A DNA stretch of 64,000 nucleotides from Nocardia fluminea. Lineage in GTDB: Bacteria; Actinomycetota; Actinomycetes; Mycobacteriales; Mycobacteriaceae. The notes below the pieces were generated by a model. The model was not told where the DNA came from. It did no database searches and was given only the letters and a program-made list of their open reading frames with translations. This document shows, piece after piece, positions 27,353 to 35,088 of the stretch. Position 1 is the first letter of the stretch; the number at the start of each line of letters is the position of its first letter. The stretch covers positions 5,916,901 to 5,980,900 of the forward strand of contig NZ_PJMW01000002.1 of NCBI RefSeq assembly GCF_002846365.1, in the 5' to 3' direction. The translations under genes and the position numbers were made by a program.

Positions 27353-27557
27353 TCTCGAACGGCCAGGCTACCGACGCTCGCCGGGCATCCCGGACCGGAT
27401 GCCCGGCGAGCGATGCGATGTCGTGCTTGTCAGCGAGGCCGGCGTCGACCGCCAGCAGGGAAAGCAAACGCAGTGGTCGACCGGCCTTCGCCGCCGCCTC
27501 CAGGTTGTGATGGCCGTCGAGTAGGAAGCGACCGGCCGCCACCTCGTGCGGCTTCAT
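27342..27557 (-). CDS. Small DGHH-motif protein, coupled to the TerD fusion gene
   Basis: The ATG at 27557 overlaps the stop of the exonuclease-TerD gene (ATGA), so the two are co-translated. The 71-residue product starts MKPHEVAAGRFLLDGHHNLEAA and has a short motif (LLDGHHxLxAA) reminiscent of ParB/Srx-like nuclease-ATPase folds that read DGHHR. The last third runs through the hairpin that terminates the facing sulfotransferase operon, so the C-terminus may be a truncated remnant of a longer protein. Confidence 0.5.
   Translation of the reverse strand: MKPHEVAAGRFLLDGHHNLEAAAKAGRPLRLLSLLAVDAGLADKHDIASLAGHPVRDARRASVAWPFEISC
27375..27412. terminator. Strong terminator of the sulfation operon
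   Basis: CGCTCGCCGGGCATCC (27375-27390) and GGATGCCCGGCGAGCG (27397-27412) form a perfect 16-bp stem with a 6-nt loop, 23 bp after the sulfotransferase stop. It also lies inside the 3' part of the small opposing gene. Confidence 0.7.
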
Positions 27558-29377
27558 TCGTCGACGTCGACCCCGTACCGCCTGGCGAGTTCGGCGAGAT
27601 CGGTCTCGTAGCCCTGGCCAACCGCGCGCAGCCGCCAATCTTCACCGCGCAGATACAGCTCGGCGAGCAGCAGGGTGCGTTCCACGGTCGCGGCATCGAG
27701 CGTGGAACGTATCGCGGTGCTCGATTCCGTGCCGGCGGCGAAGTCCAGCTCGATGGCGCCGACGTCGCCGAAGGTGAGACCGGCACCGTCGAGCGAAGCG
27801 GCGAGGACGACGCGAGTGCAGTGCTCGGGCAGGTCATCGAGGACCAGGGTGATCGACTGCTCGTTCGGCCCGTCCTCGGAAAGCTTGGCGCCCTGCGATT
27901 CTGGCTGGTTGTAGAACAGGAAGTCGTCGGAGTCGTCGACTCGCTCATCGCTGCCGAGCAGGAACGCGACGAGATCCACGGTCGGCGCACTGAGCTGGCT
28001 CCATGTTGCCCGCAGTGTCCACATATTGCCGCCCTCGGCGATCGGCACGTCGATCACCTGACCTCGCGACAAAACCGTCGGCTCCGCGGGCCGGACTTCA
28101 GCAGGACCAGGTGCGGTCGATGCCGCAGGGACGGCCGCGGGCGCGATCGCACCCTGCTCGAGCAGGTCTGGTCCGTGGACCGCCAGTGCGAGTTCGCGGG
28201 CCTTTCGCGCGCGCCGGTCGGATTCCCCACCTGCGAGAAGGACCAGATCTGTCACTGTCGCGGAGAGATTCACCGCGGCCGAACCACCGAACTCGACGAT
28301 CCGCGAACGCGCCGCCGCAGCCTCGCCGTGGGTGCCGCCCAGCACCAGAATCCGCCGACCGGCCAGCCGACCCGATATCGCCCGTGCGGGTACCGTCGAC
28401 CGACGTGGCGCCGCAACCTCAGGTACCGCAGCCCCTTTCAGGTGACCCGGTTCTACCGACTCGAGCAGCACGACGAACCGAGCCTCATCGATCACCGTTG
28501 TTCCGAACTCGAAGGCTTTGCGCGCCTTGCCCGTTCGAGCATGTGCATTGTTGGTGACCAGCACACTGGTCCGGTTACTCACCGTGCTCATGATGTCGAG
28601 CCCCGCAGCCTCGGCACGGGCGACGAGCTCTTCCCGTTCGATCCGGGTCTCTCCAGTAAGCGCTACCTTCATTCCCTGGCGCAGGCGGCCGGCCACCGCC
28701 AGCTTCCCTGGATAGGCGAAGTCGCACGGCTGCTTCGGGCCTCGACGTTCGACCGGCCACCTGGACTGCGTCGGCCTGGCCGAATCAGGTGCGCAGTCGA
28801 GCAAAGGGGGTGCGATACCGAGATGGGCCGCGTCGGCGACCAACGCTCGAAGAACATTCGCGAGAACACGGGTGTCGTCGAGCGCGTCGTGCGCCTTCTG
28901 CTGCGGCACACCGTAATACATCGCCAGCGTGCCCAGCCTGTAGTCGGGTGTCGGCAGCGCGATGCGGCGAGCCAGTGCCAACGTGCACAGTCGGCGCTGC
29001 ACCGGCAGAGCACCCCCGGCCCGGGCGAACTCCTGCAGCAGGAACCCGTAGTCGAACAACGCGTTGTGCGCCACCATCACCCGGCCGTCCAGCATGGCCG
29101 TCAGTTGGTCGCGCACCTGACCGAACTCGGGCGAGCCCCGCAGCACCTCGGCCGTGAGCCCGTGGATGTGCACGGGACCAGGATCGCAACCCGGATCGAT
29201 CAGGCTGTGGAACTCTCGCGTCACCCGGCCGGTGCCGTCCAGCGTCACCGCCGCGACGGACAGCACCCGGTGCCGGTGCGGCCGTAGCCCGGAGGTCTCG
29301 ACATCCACCACGGTGAACGCACCGAACCCGGCTGTTTGCTGCTGCTCATCGACCTGCGTCATCCCCTGCATGAGCAT
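27554..29377 (-). CDS. DEDDh exonuclease - BRCT - BRCT - TerD fusion protein
   Basis: A 607-residue four-part protein. Residues about 20-185 are a DnaQ-type 3'-5' exonuclease with D25/E27 in VVDVETSG, D109 in AHNALFDYG and H163/D168 in KAHDALDDTR. About 225-305 is a BRCT domain (GMKVALTGETRIEREEL, NRTSVLVTNN) and about 335-410 a second one (AGRRILVLGGTHG, ATVTDLVLLAGG). About 430-605 is a TerD/CABP domain (VDLVAFLLGSDERVDDSDDFLFYNQP, in parts FLLGSDERVDDSDDFLFYN, and LAELYLRGEDWRLRAVGQGY), usually Ca-binding. Such Ter-linked fusions have been proposed to join DNA repair to membrane stress. ATGs at 29371 and 29362 are alternative starts. Confidence 0.85.
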   Translation of the reverse strand: MLMQGMTQVDEQQQTAGFGAFTVVDVETSGLRPHRHRVLSVAAVTLDGTGRVTREFHSLIDPGCDPGPVHIHGLTAEVLRGSPEFGQVRDQLTAMLDGRVMVAHNALFDYGFLLQEFARAGGALPVQRRLCTLALARRIALPTPDYRLGTLAMYYGVPQQKAHDALDDTRVLANVLRALVADAAHLGIAPPLLDCAPDSARPTQSRWPVERRGPKQPCDFAYPGKLAVAGRLRQGMKVALTGETRIEREELVARAEAAGLDIMSTVSNRTSVLVTNNAHARTGKARKAFEFGTTVIDEARFVVLLESVEPGHLKGAAVPEVAAPRRSTVPARAISGRLAGRRILVLGGTHGEAAAARSRIVEFGGSAAVNLSATVTDLVLLAGGESDRRARKARELALAVHGPDLLEQGAIAPAAVPAASTAPGPAEVRPAEPTVLSRGQVIDVPIAEGGNMWTLRATWSQLSAPTVDLVAFLLGSDERVDDSDDFLFYNQPESQGAKLSEDGPNEQSITLVLDDLPEHCTRVVLAASLDGAGLTFGDVGAIELDFAAGTESSTAIRSTLDAATVERTLLLAELYLRGEDWRLRAVGQGYETDLAELARRYGVDVDE

Positions 29378-29526
29378 CGCATCGTTCGCCGGGCCCGGAA
29401 CGTTGCATTCGACGATCAGTGACGCGAGTTACGGTGCGAGACTTCGGCACCGAGTCGGGGCACCCGATCCGGGCCGTTGGCGCCGACAACTCAGGTGGCG
29501 GCCGGGGCACCTAGCGCCGCCGAAGA

Positions 29527-29619
29527 TCACTCGCCGCCCATCGCGATTTGGTAGAGGGTGGCGAGGGCGTCGTCACCGCGCAGGGACTCCAGGCCCACCT
29601 CAACCACCTTGCCCAGCGG
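29527..29619 (-). pseudogene. 3' remnant of an unknown gene
   Basis: Read on the minus strand this gives a protein-like tail, LGKVVEVGLESLRGDDALA followed by TLYQIAMGGE and a stop at 29527. The frame is closed upstream by a stop near 29635 and homologous-looking sequence ends at about 29619, where a plus-strand remnant begins. It appears to be the last 30 codons of a gene lost by deletion. Family unknown. Confidence 0.4.
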
Positions 29620-30067
29620 CAAGATCCTCCGTGCCTACCTCGACCCACTCCAGACCGTCCTGGACGGCAATGAGGTACTGCACCGGATGATGCCCTGCCT
29701 GGACAAGGCCGACCACAACGGCATGCGCTGGATGCTGACCCAGCCGCCCGTGACCCGCGTCTACGGCTGGCGCGGCGAACTGCTCGACCTCGTCCGTAAC
29801 CTGCGCACAGTGCTGGCCCGCTACCGCAACGATCCCCGGGCACAAGAACTGGTCCGCACGCTGCGCAAAGACATCGCTTTCCGTAGTGCCTGGGACGGCA
29901 CCCCGATGCAAGTCACCTACGACTGGCCCCGCACGACACCGATGCGCCTGCGGATTCCCGGCACCAGACAACCGCTCGCACTCAACCTCGAAATCAACGA
30001 GTACGGGGCATGCTCGGAAGTCCTCGTCGTCCACGGCCTCTACAGCACACCCGCGATCGTGTGCTGA
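29620..30067 (+). pseudogene. Remnant of an MmyB-type regulator (ligand-binding domain only)
   Basis: The frame encodes a fragment beginning LRAYLDPLQTVLDGNE and continuing RWMLTQP, LVRNLRTVLARYRNDPRAQELV and IAFRSAWD, which follows the MmyB-like ligand domain of actinobacterial helix-turn-helix regulators (RRYLDPLQ ... LR..AGR.PDDP..). The N-terminal helix-turn-helix is absent; upstream sequence belongs to the other, minus-strand remnant. The C-terminal half diverges from the family. It is likely to be non-functional, although an ATG at 29558 keeps a 169-codon frame open. Confidence 0.5.
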
Positions 30068-30176
30068 GAACATCGGCGCGAGTCAGGGCAGAAGCGAAGC
30101 CAAGCCGCACATGGACTCTGCATTGGACCCTCGCCCTCTTGATCAGCTCTGCGAGGTGTACCGACCGTTGACATCG

Positions 30177-30647
30177 TTATGCCCTCGCTGCGCCTTCTGG
30201 CCATACGATGTCGACCGGGATGCCGTGCTTGCGCGCCAGCTCTACCACGGTGCCGGTGCCCGCGCGCTGCCCGTCCTGGCTGTCCCAGACCGCGATCATC
30301 CGATCTACGCCCTGGACGAGTGCCGCGTTCGCAGCCTCGTAGGCTTCGCGGCCCGCGCTGTCGAAGTCCATTGTTCGCACGTTGGCGGCACGAGCGATCA
30401 GCGCATCGAACTGGGCGGCATGGTCGGGCTTCACCTTCGCTTCCCGATAGTCGCGTGAGGGCAGCACGACCTCCAACTGGCCGCCGATGTCGAGGACGGC
30501 TTCGGCGAAGACGCTGTCGGCCCCGCGCGCGATGCACGATATCCCCACGAGATCTGGGGTTCCGTCGAGCAGGTCGATGACTGCTTCCCGCACCAGTTCG
30601 GCTGTCGCTGGGGTGATGTTCATGTGTCCGGTGACGCTGATCCTCAT
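30177..30647 (-). CDS. SLOG-like Rossmann-fold protein
   Basis: ATG 30647 begins MRISVTGHMNITPATAELV, and the 156-residue protein shows a nucleotide-binding pattern of the SLOG superfamily: ISCIARGADSVFAEAVL and GVDRMIAVWDSQDGQRAGTG (in parts VDRMIAVWD, GTGTVVELARKHG). Such proteins bind nucleotides or NAD-derived ligands, and many are sensors or effectors in conflict systems. It starts 7 bp after the stop of the HTH/TPR regulator gene, so the two form an operon. Confidence 0.65.
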   Translation of the reverse strand: MRISVTGHMNITPATAELVREAVIDLLDGTPDLVGISCIARGADSVFAEAVLDIGGQLEVVLPSRDYREAKVKPDHAAQFDALIARAANVRTMDFDSAGREAYEAANAALVQGVDRMIAVWDSQDGQRAGTGTVVELARKHGIPVDIVWPEGAARA

Positions 30648-30654
30648 TTCGCCA

Positions 30655-32034
30655 TCATGCCGGGGACAGCACCAGCGGGTACAGCATGTCTCGTAGCTGT
30701 GCCGCTGGTCGGCTGGTTCCGTATTCGCCCGTGCGCTGGTACACCTCCAGAACTTTCGCCCGGACACGATCGGAACTGGTCCTACTGACATCTTCGAGGG
30801 CGGCTTCGCCGAGTCGGAGAGCTTCCGCGTATTCGCCTTGGATGAGCCGGGCCTCGGCGATTCCGAGCCGATCCAGCGCACTGGAACGCCAGCGTTCAGG
30901 GCGACGCATCGTAATGGCCGAGGTGATCGCCTCGGCGGCTTCGTCCGCGAACTCAGCTTGCGTGCGGGCGAGTTCAAGCAAACGGCCCCCCAGCGTGCCC
31001 GACAATTCCGCTGCATCGAAGTAATGCAGCCAGTAAGGGTCCTCCGCTGGGCGGGCGTCGCCGAAGGCGCCATGCGCCTTATCGGCGGCGCGATGGAATG
31101 CAGCAGGCCGCCCGAGTTTGGCGTACGCCCACGCTTCACGGGTGTACAGCAGCGCGCGAGTGGTCGGGGTGATCGACCGTCCGACGACGTCCTGGGCGAG
31201 GCGCACGAGTTCGAGGGCATCGTTCGCACGCGCGTGGGAGTAGGCGATCCGGTCGACTCCGTGACCCTCGGGTTGGAGAGTCAGCATTTGGCGGGCGAGG
31301 CCGGCGAGTGCGTTGGCGAACAGGCCCGGGTCGTCGGCGTGACGCGCGGAGCGGGCGGAGAGCAGGTAGTAACCCTGCGCGGTGTGCTGCTCACCGCAGT
31401 CCCAGGACATGGTGGCTGCCGTTTCGGCGAGCAGGGCACGGATGTGCCCTAGACGCTGGCGTCGCCCCCGGTTGGTCTCAGCGGCCACCATGTCGTTCAC
31501 CTCGGACAGTTGGCCGACGACGGCTTTGCGGCGTAGTCCTCCGCCGAACTTGTCGTCCCACTCCCGGAACAATCGAGCGGCGTGTTCGAGTTCGTCGAGT
31601 TCTTGGTTGCCGGTGCCGGTAATGACCGGGACAGATCGAGCCGTCCCGCGCTGTTGGCGTAACCAGCGTTCGAGAGGTTCGAGGAGGTACGCGCCGACGA
31701 CAACACTGACTAGCGTTGTCGCGGCTTCGCGGCGATCCACGAGGAGGTCCTTTCGTGCGAGGTCGTCGGCGACGTCCTCGCACGACGCTTTCCAGATCGG
31801 CGGATCAGGGTCGACCTCGAAGACGCCGGGCGCGACTGCCCGCCGGGTTTGTAGTTGATCGAACTTGGCTCGCTGCTCAAGGGTCGCCGCGGCGAGTATG
31901 GCTTCCATCCGGTCTGCGTGATCAGGGCGGAGCGTGATCGTTTCCTGTCGCTTGCACCACTTCTTGATCGTGTTGATGTGGATGCCAGCGCGAACAGAAA
32001 ACCGTTCGTGCGACAGATCCAGCGCTGCACGCAA
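30655..32034 (-). CDS. HTH-TPR regulator, 5' end cut off by an IS3-family element
   Basis: The open frame (459 residues from GTG/ATG-like start 32034) has an N-terminal helix-turn-helix (LSHERFSVRAGIHINTIKKWCKR) and a long helical TPR-like region (YLLSARSARHADDPGLFANALAGLA, in parts), as in Streptomyces/Nocardia XRE-type regulators. The gene originally began at ATG 33363. Its first codons (MKKWTGAGA) lie beyond the element at 33341-33363 and, with one CCTG copy removed, join the rest exactly in frame. The element splits codon 8-9. A shortened protein from an internal start might still fold, as most of the HTH is intact. Confidence 0.75.
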   Translation of the reverse strand: MRAALDLSHERFSVRAGIHINTIKKWCKRQETITLRPDHADRMEAILAAATLEQRAKFDQLQTRRAVAPGVFEVDPDPPIWKASCEDVADDLARKDLLVDRREAATTLVSVVVGAYLLEPLERWLRQQRGTARSVPVITGTGNQELDELEHAARLFREWDDKFGGGLRRKAVVGQLSEVNDMVAAETNRGRRQRLGHIRALLAETAATMSWDCGEQHTAQGYYLLSARSARHADDPGLFANALAGLARQMLTLQPEGHGVDRIAYSHARANDALELVRLAQDVVGRSITPTTRALLYTREAWAYAKLGRPAAFHRAADKAHGAFGDARPAEDPYWLHYFDAAELSGTLGGRLLELARTQAEFADEAAEAITSAITMRRPERWRSSALDRLGIAEARLIQGEYAEALRLGEAALEDVSRTSSDRVRAKVLEVYQRTGEYGTSRPAAQLRDMLYPLVLSPA

Positions 32035-32114
32035 ATCCGCCGCACCTGTGAGGTTCCCCCGCTTTCACGGAGAGCTCCAACCCGTGGTCCTATAGGACCG
32101 GAAGGAGTCGATCA

Positions 32115-32420
32115 GTGGCAGCACCGAAGAAATATCCGGACGAGTTGAGAGCTCGAGCCGTGCGGTTGTATCGAGAGTCCGATCCCAAGCCGACGATCCG
32201 GAAGCTCGCCGAGCAACTCGGGGTGCATCACGAGGCATTGCGGAACTGGATCCGCCAAGCCGAAGCCGATGCCGGCCACCGCCACGACCGCCCGACGACC
32301 GACATGGCCGAGGAGAACAAGCAACTCCGTAAACGAGTCGCCGAGCTGGAGCGGGTCAACGCTGTATTGCGTGATGCGAGTGCGTATTTCGCCTCGGAGC
32401 TCGGCCAGACCCGGCGGTGA
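32115..32420 (+). CDS. IS3-family transposase OrfA
   Basis: A 101-residue protein with the OrfA helix-turn-helix (KYPDELRARAVRLYRES, LAEQLGVHHEALRNWIRQAE) and a leucine-zipper-like C-terminal coiled coil (ENKQLRKRVAELERVNAVLR). It binds the element ends and is usually joined to OrfB by a -1 frameshift. ATG 32115 lies 66 bp inside the left end. Confidence 0.9.
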   Translation: MAAPKKYPDELRARAVRLYRESDPKPTIRKLAEQLGVHHEALRNWIRQAEADAGHRHDRPTTDMAEENKQLRKRVAELERVNAVLRDASAYFASELGQTRR

Positions 32421-33310
32421 TTGTGCGGTTCGTCAATGAATATCCGCAGCACCCGGTCGAGCTCGTATTACGGGTTCTGGGGATCGCGTCCTCGACGTAT
32501 TACGGCTGGTTGCGGCAGGCGAAGGCGCCGTCACGGCGGAAACTGGCCGACCAAGAGCTGCTGGCTGAGATCGTCGATATCCATACCAGCTCCGGCGGGA
32601 CTTACGGGTCGCCGCGGGTTCACGCGATGCTGGCCCGGCGCGGGTTCTCGGTCGGCCGCAAACGCGTTGAGCGGTTGATGCGGAGTGCGGGTTTGCAGGG
32701 CGCGTTCCTGCGGAAGAAGTGGCGGCTGGGCTCGACCCGACAGGATCGGCGTGCCGCCCCAGCTCCAGATCTGGTCAACCGGGACTTCACTGCCGGCGAG
32801 CCGGACCGGCTGTGGGTCGCCGATGCCACCCGCATCGTCTGCGGCGAGGGTGTGTTCTGGCTGGCCGCGGTCCGGGACGCGTTCTCGAACCGAATCGTGG
32901 GCTGGAAGTGCTCGGACCGTTGTGACACCGAGCTGGTTCTCGGCGCTCTCGAGTACGCGGTCTGGACCCGCGATGTTCGTGACGGGCAGCTCGTCCATCA
33001 TTCCGATCGCGGGTCGACCTACACGGCAATCCGGTTCGCTAACCGGTTGGCAGACAACGGGATAGCGCAATCCATGGGTTCAGTCGGAGACAGCTACGAC
33101 AACGCTCTCATGGAGAACTTCTTCTCCACTCTGAAGACCGAGTTGGTGTATCGGAACAGTTGGCGGACAAGGGAAGACGCCGAGAACGCCTTGTTCGCCT
33201 ACATCGATGGCTGGTACAACACCCAGCGGATCCAGAAGAGGCTGGGTTGGCAGTCACCCGACGAGTACGAAGCCAGCTACCATGGCCAGGTTCCAGCCGG
33301 AACCAGGTAA
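32417..33310 (+). CDS. IS3-family transposase OrfB (DDE catalytic part)
   Basis: A 297-residue retroviral-integrase-fold protein with the DDE triad: Asp in VADATRI, Asp in HHSDRGSTY and Glu in DNALMENFFSTLKTE, and the end motif YNTQRIQKRLGW. GTG 32417 overlaps the orfA stop by 4 nt; a -1 frameshift would produce the OrfAB transposase. All residues are intact, so the element should be active. Confidence 0.92.
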   Translation: MIVRFVNEYPQHPVELVLRVLGIASSTYYGWLRQAKAPSRRKLADQELLAEIVDIHTSSGGTYGSPRVHAMLARRGFSVGRKRVERLMRSAGLQGAFLRKKWRLGSTRQDRRAAPAPDLVNRDFTAGEPDRLWVADATRIVCGEGVFWLAAVRDAFSNRIVGWKCSDRCDTELVLGALEYAVWTRDVRDGQLVHHSDRGSTYTAIRFANRLADNGIAQSMGSVGDSYDNALMENFFSTLKTELVYRNSWRTREDAENALFAYIDGWYNTQRIQKRLGWQSPDEYEASYHGQVPAGTR

Positions 33311-33363
33311 TTCGCTCTCCGGCTCAGCGGGGGAACCTCACCTGCGCCCGTCCACTTCTTCAT

Positions 33364-33814
33364 AGTCGACTCCTGGTCCCTGGCGAAAGAGGTTGTGTTC
33401 CAGCGTGTACCGGCCATGTACCGGTGCGTGTGTCGCGTGTACCTACGTGGACTTCCGGGATGGTCGCTCGGGCAGCAAGGTTGGTTGGGCACCCGATGCC
33501 AGTTCGTCCCTCGTCTCCGGCAACGGCGAAACCGAACTCCTAGCGATTCAACCGTAGGCGGGTGATCCAATGCTGGCCAGTAGCAGTTTATTTCAGGCGA
33601 ACGAACACGTCCCGCGTGTAACGAGGACCTGCAATTCCCAGTACCTGGCCGGGAAATGCCACCGGAATACCACCGGAACGCCACCGCTGTGCGGTTCCTG
33701 GCGTTGCCGCTGGCAGGCAACGATTGAACACAGGACCCGATCCCGGGGCACCCGAAGCGAAGTCGCTGGCCAGGTACCCCTCGTTGTCGGAAGCGCCACC
33801 AGAGAGGCCCGCAC
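33364..33814. other. Divergent regulatory gap between the HTH-TPR gene and the small-gene cassette
   Basis: No convincing gene in 451 bp. The original HTH-TPR start at 33363 has AGGAG (minus strand) 7 nt upstream. TGTACC repeats occur at 33406-33443. GAGAGG before ATG 33815 serves the rightward cassette. Short frames in between are Arg/Thr-rich and were not accepted. Confidence 0.5.
33406..33443. repeat. Three phased TGTACC direct repeats, candidate operator
   Basis: TGTACCGG occurs at 33406-33413 and 33417-33424, and TGTACC again at 33438-33443. Start-to-start distances are 11 and 21 bp, that is one and two helical turns, so all three face the same side of the DNA. They lie 43-80 bp upstream of the original start of the HTH-TPR regulator. 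Confidence 0.45.
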
Positions 33815-34075
33815 ATGACACATTCCGACGAGCTGCACCCGCAATCCACCGCGGCGAGGCAGGAGCGGTCATCCAGTACTAGCGCGAACCCCTCAGCCGA
33901 CACGCTCACCCCCATCGAGGCCACTCACGCCTTCAGCCCAACGCGCGCCGAGCTTGTCAACGCGCTCGAGGCGATGCGCCAAGCCGGTTTCCTCGCCACC
34001 GCTCCTACTCCACCAACAGTCGACGCCACAGGGCCACACGCCCCGACGACTCCGGCGCCCGAGGAGTCCCGATGA
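33815..34075 (+). CDS. Small cassette protein 1 (hypothetical)
   Basis: An 86-residue, Ser/Thr/Ala/Pro-rich protein with one short predicted helix in the middle (SPTRAELVNALEAMRQAGFLA) between disordered arms. GAGAGG precedes ATG 33815. It is first of four genes linked by 4-nt overlaps. No family was recognised. Confidence 0.6.
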   Translation: MTHSDELHPQSTAARQERSSSTSANPSADTLTPIEATHAFSPTRAELVNALEAMRQAGFLATAPTPPTVDATGPHAPTTPAPEESR

Positions 34076-34329
34076 CACAGACCAGCCCACCCCCAACGGC
34101 CTACACCGAGACACCTCGATCACGGTGCGAGTTCTACCGCCGCGAGTGCTCATTGCCCACCGTGATCGACCCCGACACCGGGCGGATCACGATGAAAGCC
34201 GGGTTCGTCGGTGCGGTGATGATGCCCACCGAGCTGGCGCAACGGGTCAAAACCGCCCTCGATGTGCGTGGTGTCGCGCCGTTGCCGATCATCGGCCACC
34301 CCGCGCCGGAGTGTGGACATTCCTGGTGA
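34072..34329 (+). CDS. Small cassette protein 2 (hypothetical)
   Basis: An 85-residue protein starting in an ATGA overlap with gene 1. It has a Cys pair (SRCEFYRRECSLP) and a late Cys (PECGHSW), a possible beta-rich core (RITMKAGFVGAVMMP) and a helix (ELAQRVKTALDVRG). No family was recognised. The three Cys and His could bind a metal, which is speculative. Confidence 0.6.
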   Translation: MTQTSPPPTAYTETPRSRCEFYRRECSLPTVIDPDTGRITMKAGFVGAVMMPTELAQRVKTALDVRGVAPLPIIGHPAPECGHSW

Positions 34330-34550
34330 GGTCCGACATCCGCCCGATCGGTGACCCAGCCGTCGTGGCCCAGCTCTGGCGAGCGCGGGTGGTCGTGATC
34401 CGTGAGGGCGACATCGCGTTGCCCTCACCGGTGCCGGACGCGCTGATGGCTCGCACGTGGATATCTCCGGCCATCAGCAAGTTCCGGCCCTCCGGGGCGA
34501 TTGTCCTCGAATGTGTTCGAGCGTGCTTACAGGGCCAGCACTCCCGATGA
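34326..34550 (+). CDS. Small cassette protein 3 (hypothetical)
   Basis: A 74-residue protein starting at GTG 34326 in a GTGA overlap with gene 2 and ending in an ATGA overlap with gene 4. The sequence (VVAQLWRARVVVIREGDIALP, in part LWRARVVVIREGD) looks like a compact beta/alpha fold. One Cys. No family was recognised. Confidence 0.55.
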   Translation: MRSDIRPIGDPAVVAQLWRARVVVIREGDIALPSPVPDALMARTWISPAISKFRPSGAIVLECVRACLQGQHSR

Positions 34551-34765
34551 CGCCCGGCGGTGGGTCCCCGCGCCCGGAGGAACCCGATGTCCACCTCACC
34601 ATCCAGTTCCCCAGTGTGCGCATGGATTTCGCTGCCTGCCTGACTGCCGCCCTCGTTTTCGTCCAAGACATCGCCGCCCGCAGACCCTGCACTGTGGCTG
34701 TCGACTCCGGTCAGTGCGCCGGGCTCCCCCGACTCCCCAACGAACGCTTGTTTCTACTGCCCTGA
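34547..34765 (+). CDS. Small cassette protein 4 (hypothetical)
   Basis: A 72-residue protein starting in the ATGA overlap with gene 3. After a Pro/Gly-rich start it has a likely amphipathic helix (MDFAACLTAALVFVQDIAA) and two Cys. No family was recognised. With the other three it forms a tightly coupled micro-operon. Confidence 0.55.
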   Translation: MTPGGGSPRPEEPDVHLTIQFPSVRMDFAACLTAALVFVQDIAARRPCTVAVDSGQCAGLPRLPNERLFLLP

Positions 34766-35088
34766 CCTGCGCGAATAGCGGGGCAACTCCGACCAACTGA
34801 ATGACCTTCGCGCTTGCCCCGGTGAGGACCTGAGACCCCCTCACCCGGTCCGGCCGCGCGGAGGCGGCCCCGGAATCGTTCCCAGGCGATGTCGCGATCT
34901 CCGGGGCCACCCAAACCTTCCGAACTTCCCGAAACCACGCCCCAAACGGAAGCGACCTCCCGTGTATGCCAGATCCTCCGCGAGTGGCAGGGGCCCGGCG
35001 CTGGCCGGGCAGCGCCATCTTCCTGAATCCCTGATGCCGTTGCACCACAACGGATTACGCCAACCGACATAAGAGGGAGAGACAACAC
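34766..35088. other. Gap between small-gene cassette and methyltransferase gene
   Basis: No gene seen in 323 bp. Two modest hairpins (GGTGAGG/CCTCACC at 34821-34845 and GGCCGC/GCGGCC near 34851-34868) could end the cassette transcript. GAGGGAGA before ATG 35089 is the ribosome binding site of the next gene. Confidence 0.4.

Larger units (their letters stand above)
32049..33340 (+). mobile_element. Intact IS3-family insertion sequence, 1292 bp
   Basis: Terminal inverted repeats TGAGGTTCCCCCGCT (32049-32063) and AGCGGGGGAACCTCA (33326-33340) are perfect over 15 bp and start with TG/CA as in IS3 elements. The flanking bases CCTG at 32045-32048 and 33341-33344 are a 4-bp target duplication. It carries orfA and orfB in the usual overlapping order. 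Intact ends and matching duplication point to a recent insertion. Confidence 0.92.

Noticed and set aside
32423..33070. Extra genes inside the 32-kb IS element on the opposite strand
   Set aside because: They lie wholly antisense to orfB with its intact DDE motif and have no independent support.
33570..33818. 82-codon frame before the small-gene cassette
   Set aside because: Arg/Thr/Ser-rich with scattered Cys, no ribosome binding site, and it overlaps the better start at 33815.
34821..34868. Riboswitch or structured RNA before the DUF574 gene
   Set aside because: Only two modest GC hairpins, no recognisable aptamer core; recorded as possible terminators within the gap.
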